Origin: Lentinus brumalis
Taxonomy: Eukaryota > Basidiomycota > Agaricomycetes > Polyporales > Polyporaceae
NCBI GenBank assembly: GCA_001792895.1
Contig: MARA01000018.1
Coordinates: forward strand, 558,001 to 622,000
Direction of reading: 5' to 3'
DNA: 64,000 bases
Shown here: positions 62,599 through 64,000 of the stretch, one piece after another
Position numbering within the stretch: position 1 is the first letter of the stretch
Layout: each line of letters opens with the position of its first letter
The notes under the pieces: model-generated
What the model was told of the DNA's origin: nothing
The model's input: the letters and a program-made list of their open reading frames with translations, nothing else
Databases searched by the model: none
Program-made: the position numbers and the translations under genes

Positions 62599-63447
62599 AT
62601 GAAGATATCTGCAGCCCTAGCTATCCTTCAGGATTTGAGGTTTGCTATTCAGGCGGCCTTCGTGCCGACAGTCGTTGCAGTCTTGAAGTCTCCTCTCCTC
62701 ATCATACATCCCCATGAGATCTCGAGGATCTTCATGTCCCATGTCTGGAAATTATTCGGGAACGGCGTGGACGAGAACGGTCGCCCGGTAAAGGAACAAC
62801 TCATCAGGGCGAACTCGCGCGGCGTCGTACTTGATATCGGGGCCGGTACGTTTCACTTGCGTCATGGTCCTATGCGGAGTCCTGGTACTGATCAGTCCTG
62901 GCCCCCATCTCCAGGACATGGGCATACTGTGCTATACTTGGATCCCATAGCCGTTACGAAATACGTCGCGCTCGAGCCGAACGCGCTCATGCACTCCGAG
63001 ATCCGCACTCTCGCCGCTACAAAGGGATTCACGGAGCAGGCCGGGAATCTCGCCATACTGCCCTATGGCGCGGAGCAGGTCTCGCTGATCGTCTCCGCCT
63101 TGGGCGGCCCCAACACCGTCGATACCATAATCTCTATCCTCACTCTGTGCTCGATCCCCGACCCCGAGCGCACTCTCGACGCACTTGTGCGGAACGTCCT
63201 CAAGCCCGGAGGGATCTTCGTGTTCTACGAGCATGTCTTGAGCCACAGGGACGATGTTGCCTGGTGGCAGCGATTCTGGACACCCATATGGAAGCGCGCA
63301 TTTGACGGATGCCGCCTTGACCGTCCGACGCATGTTTGGGTGGCAAAGATGGATGCGTGGAAGGAGGCTAATGTTTGGGGCAAGGACGGTGAAGAGGAGG
63401 AGAATATCTTCTGGCACAGGGTTGGGCGATTTGTCAAGAAGGGGTAG
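62599..63447 (+). CDS. METTL7-like SAM-dependent methyltransferase
   Basis: Class I methyltransferase of the Methyltransf_11 type. About 260 residues, two exons (intron about 62847-62913). The N-terminus is hydrophobic (AALAILQDLRFAIQAAFVPT) and may anchor the protein to membrane or lipid droplet, as in METTL7 proteins. The SAM-binding motif I, VLDIGAGHGHTVLYLD, is formed across the splice junction. Further motifs: YVALEPNALMHSEIR, LPYGAEQVSLIVSALGGPNT, VDTIISILTLCSIPDPERTL and VLKPGGIFVFYEHVLSHRDD, then WQRFWTPIWKRAFDGCRLDR. Substrate unknown. Confidence 0.85.
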   Translation: MKISAALAILQDLRFAIQAAFVPTVVAVLKSPLLIIHPHEISRIFMSHVWKLFGNGVDENGRPVKEQLIRANSRGVVLDIGAGTFHLRHGPMRSPGTDQSWPPSPGHGHTVLYLDPIAVTKYVALEPNALMHSEIRTLAATKGFTEQAGNLAILPYGAEQVSLIVSALGGPNTVDTIISILTLCSIPDPERTLDALVRNVLKPGGIFVFYEHVLSHRDDVAWWQRFWTPIWKRAFDGCRLDRPTHVWVAKMDAWKEANVWGKDGEEEENIFWHRVGRFVKKG

Positions 63448-64000
63448 CATCTTCAACTGTGGGTCCATCTCCGCATAAACATGCAGCAGCACAGCACTGA
63501 TGTTCTCCGTACTTTGGCCGTAGCTCTTGTACTTCAATGTGACGAATTCGCTAAATTGTGAATCACATAGCCGTGCGTCCCCGTTCGGGAGGTAGCGCTC
63601 GGCGCTGATGTGCGTGGTACATACCCGTCCTGTGCATAGTGTACGTCTCTTGACCGGTTCTTGACCGGCTGCTGACGGCTATCCCAGGTTCTGATGTTGA
63701 CAGAACCGAAGTCCACGGGGCTGCGAGTACTAAGCCCGGAAGTATCAGTTGAGGACCGGACCTCGCGGAGACCCCTCGGTCCGAGTAGGCAACGTCGGGA
63801 AAGTGCACCAGCATGTCTGACAGTAAGGCAATGTTGGTTGCAATTGCCCGGCGACACTCGGTGGTCCCAGGCGGAAGTCATACCGATGGAGTCGGCCCAA
63901 GGTCTCGCTCCGAGTCCGCAGAGATGCATGCCCGGTGAGGGGTGCAGATGAGCGTCGGGGTTGAGGCGCGTCTAGTTCGATCATCTCGAGCGATCCTGTC
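63448..64000. other. Right end of window, no gene seen
   Basis: 553 bp of 3' flank. The short frames here are Arg/Ser/Pro-rich and overlap each other on both strands. None can be supported. Confidence 0.5.

Overview
The window looks like a contig from a filamentous basidiomycete, most likely an agaricomycete of the polypore or wood-decay kind. The signs are GC-rich DNA, very many short GT-AG introns (about 45-60 nt), a FunK1-type fungal protein kinase, a fungalysin M36 protease, a Cch1 calcium channel and intron-bearing tRNA genes. The exact species is not decided here. All CDS coordinates span introns. Gene models come from reading splice sites and protein similarity by eye.

Layout. 0-17 kb is a compact housekeeping block: epsin (-), an SLC35G-like EamA transporter (-), the very large Cch1 calcium channel (+), eIF3a (+) and a small unknown gene (-). 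17-26.7 kb is a gene desert of almost 10 kb with short repeats. An Sfp1-like zinc-finger regulator (+) follows at 26.7-29 kb, and then a second gene-poor stretch to 34.3 kb that holds a near-perfect 111-bp tandem duplication. 34.3-49 kb is again gene-dense: homocysteine synthase (+), an unknown gene (-), a FunK1 kinase (+), TAF11 (-), a GLI-like C2H2 protein (+), an unknown PQQQ-repeat protein (+) and a tandem pair of unknown paralogues (+). 49-64 kb holds four dispersed, intron-containing elongator tRNA-Met(CAU) genes. Interleaved with them are a Rab18-like GTPase (+), fungalysin (-), a decayed gene (+), a second homocysteine synthase (-), tafazzin (-) and a METTL7-like methyltransferase (+).

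How the genes relate. Most are unrelated housekeeping genes: endocytosis, Ca2+ entry, translation initiation, transcription, vesicle traffic and cardiolipin remodelling. One theme is methionine. Two paralogous sulfhydrylases and four tRNA-Met genes lie within about 26 kb. This may be coincidence.

Quality warning. At least seven otherwise intact reading frames (Cch1, eIF3a, the 16.4-kb gene, FunK1 twice, Rab, fungalysin) are broken by single-base indels, nearly all in short G or C runs. In each case a one-base change restores a continuous conserved protein. The likeliest reading is homopolymer miscalling in the assembly rather than gene loss.
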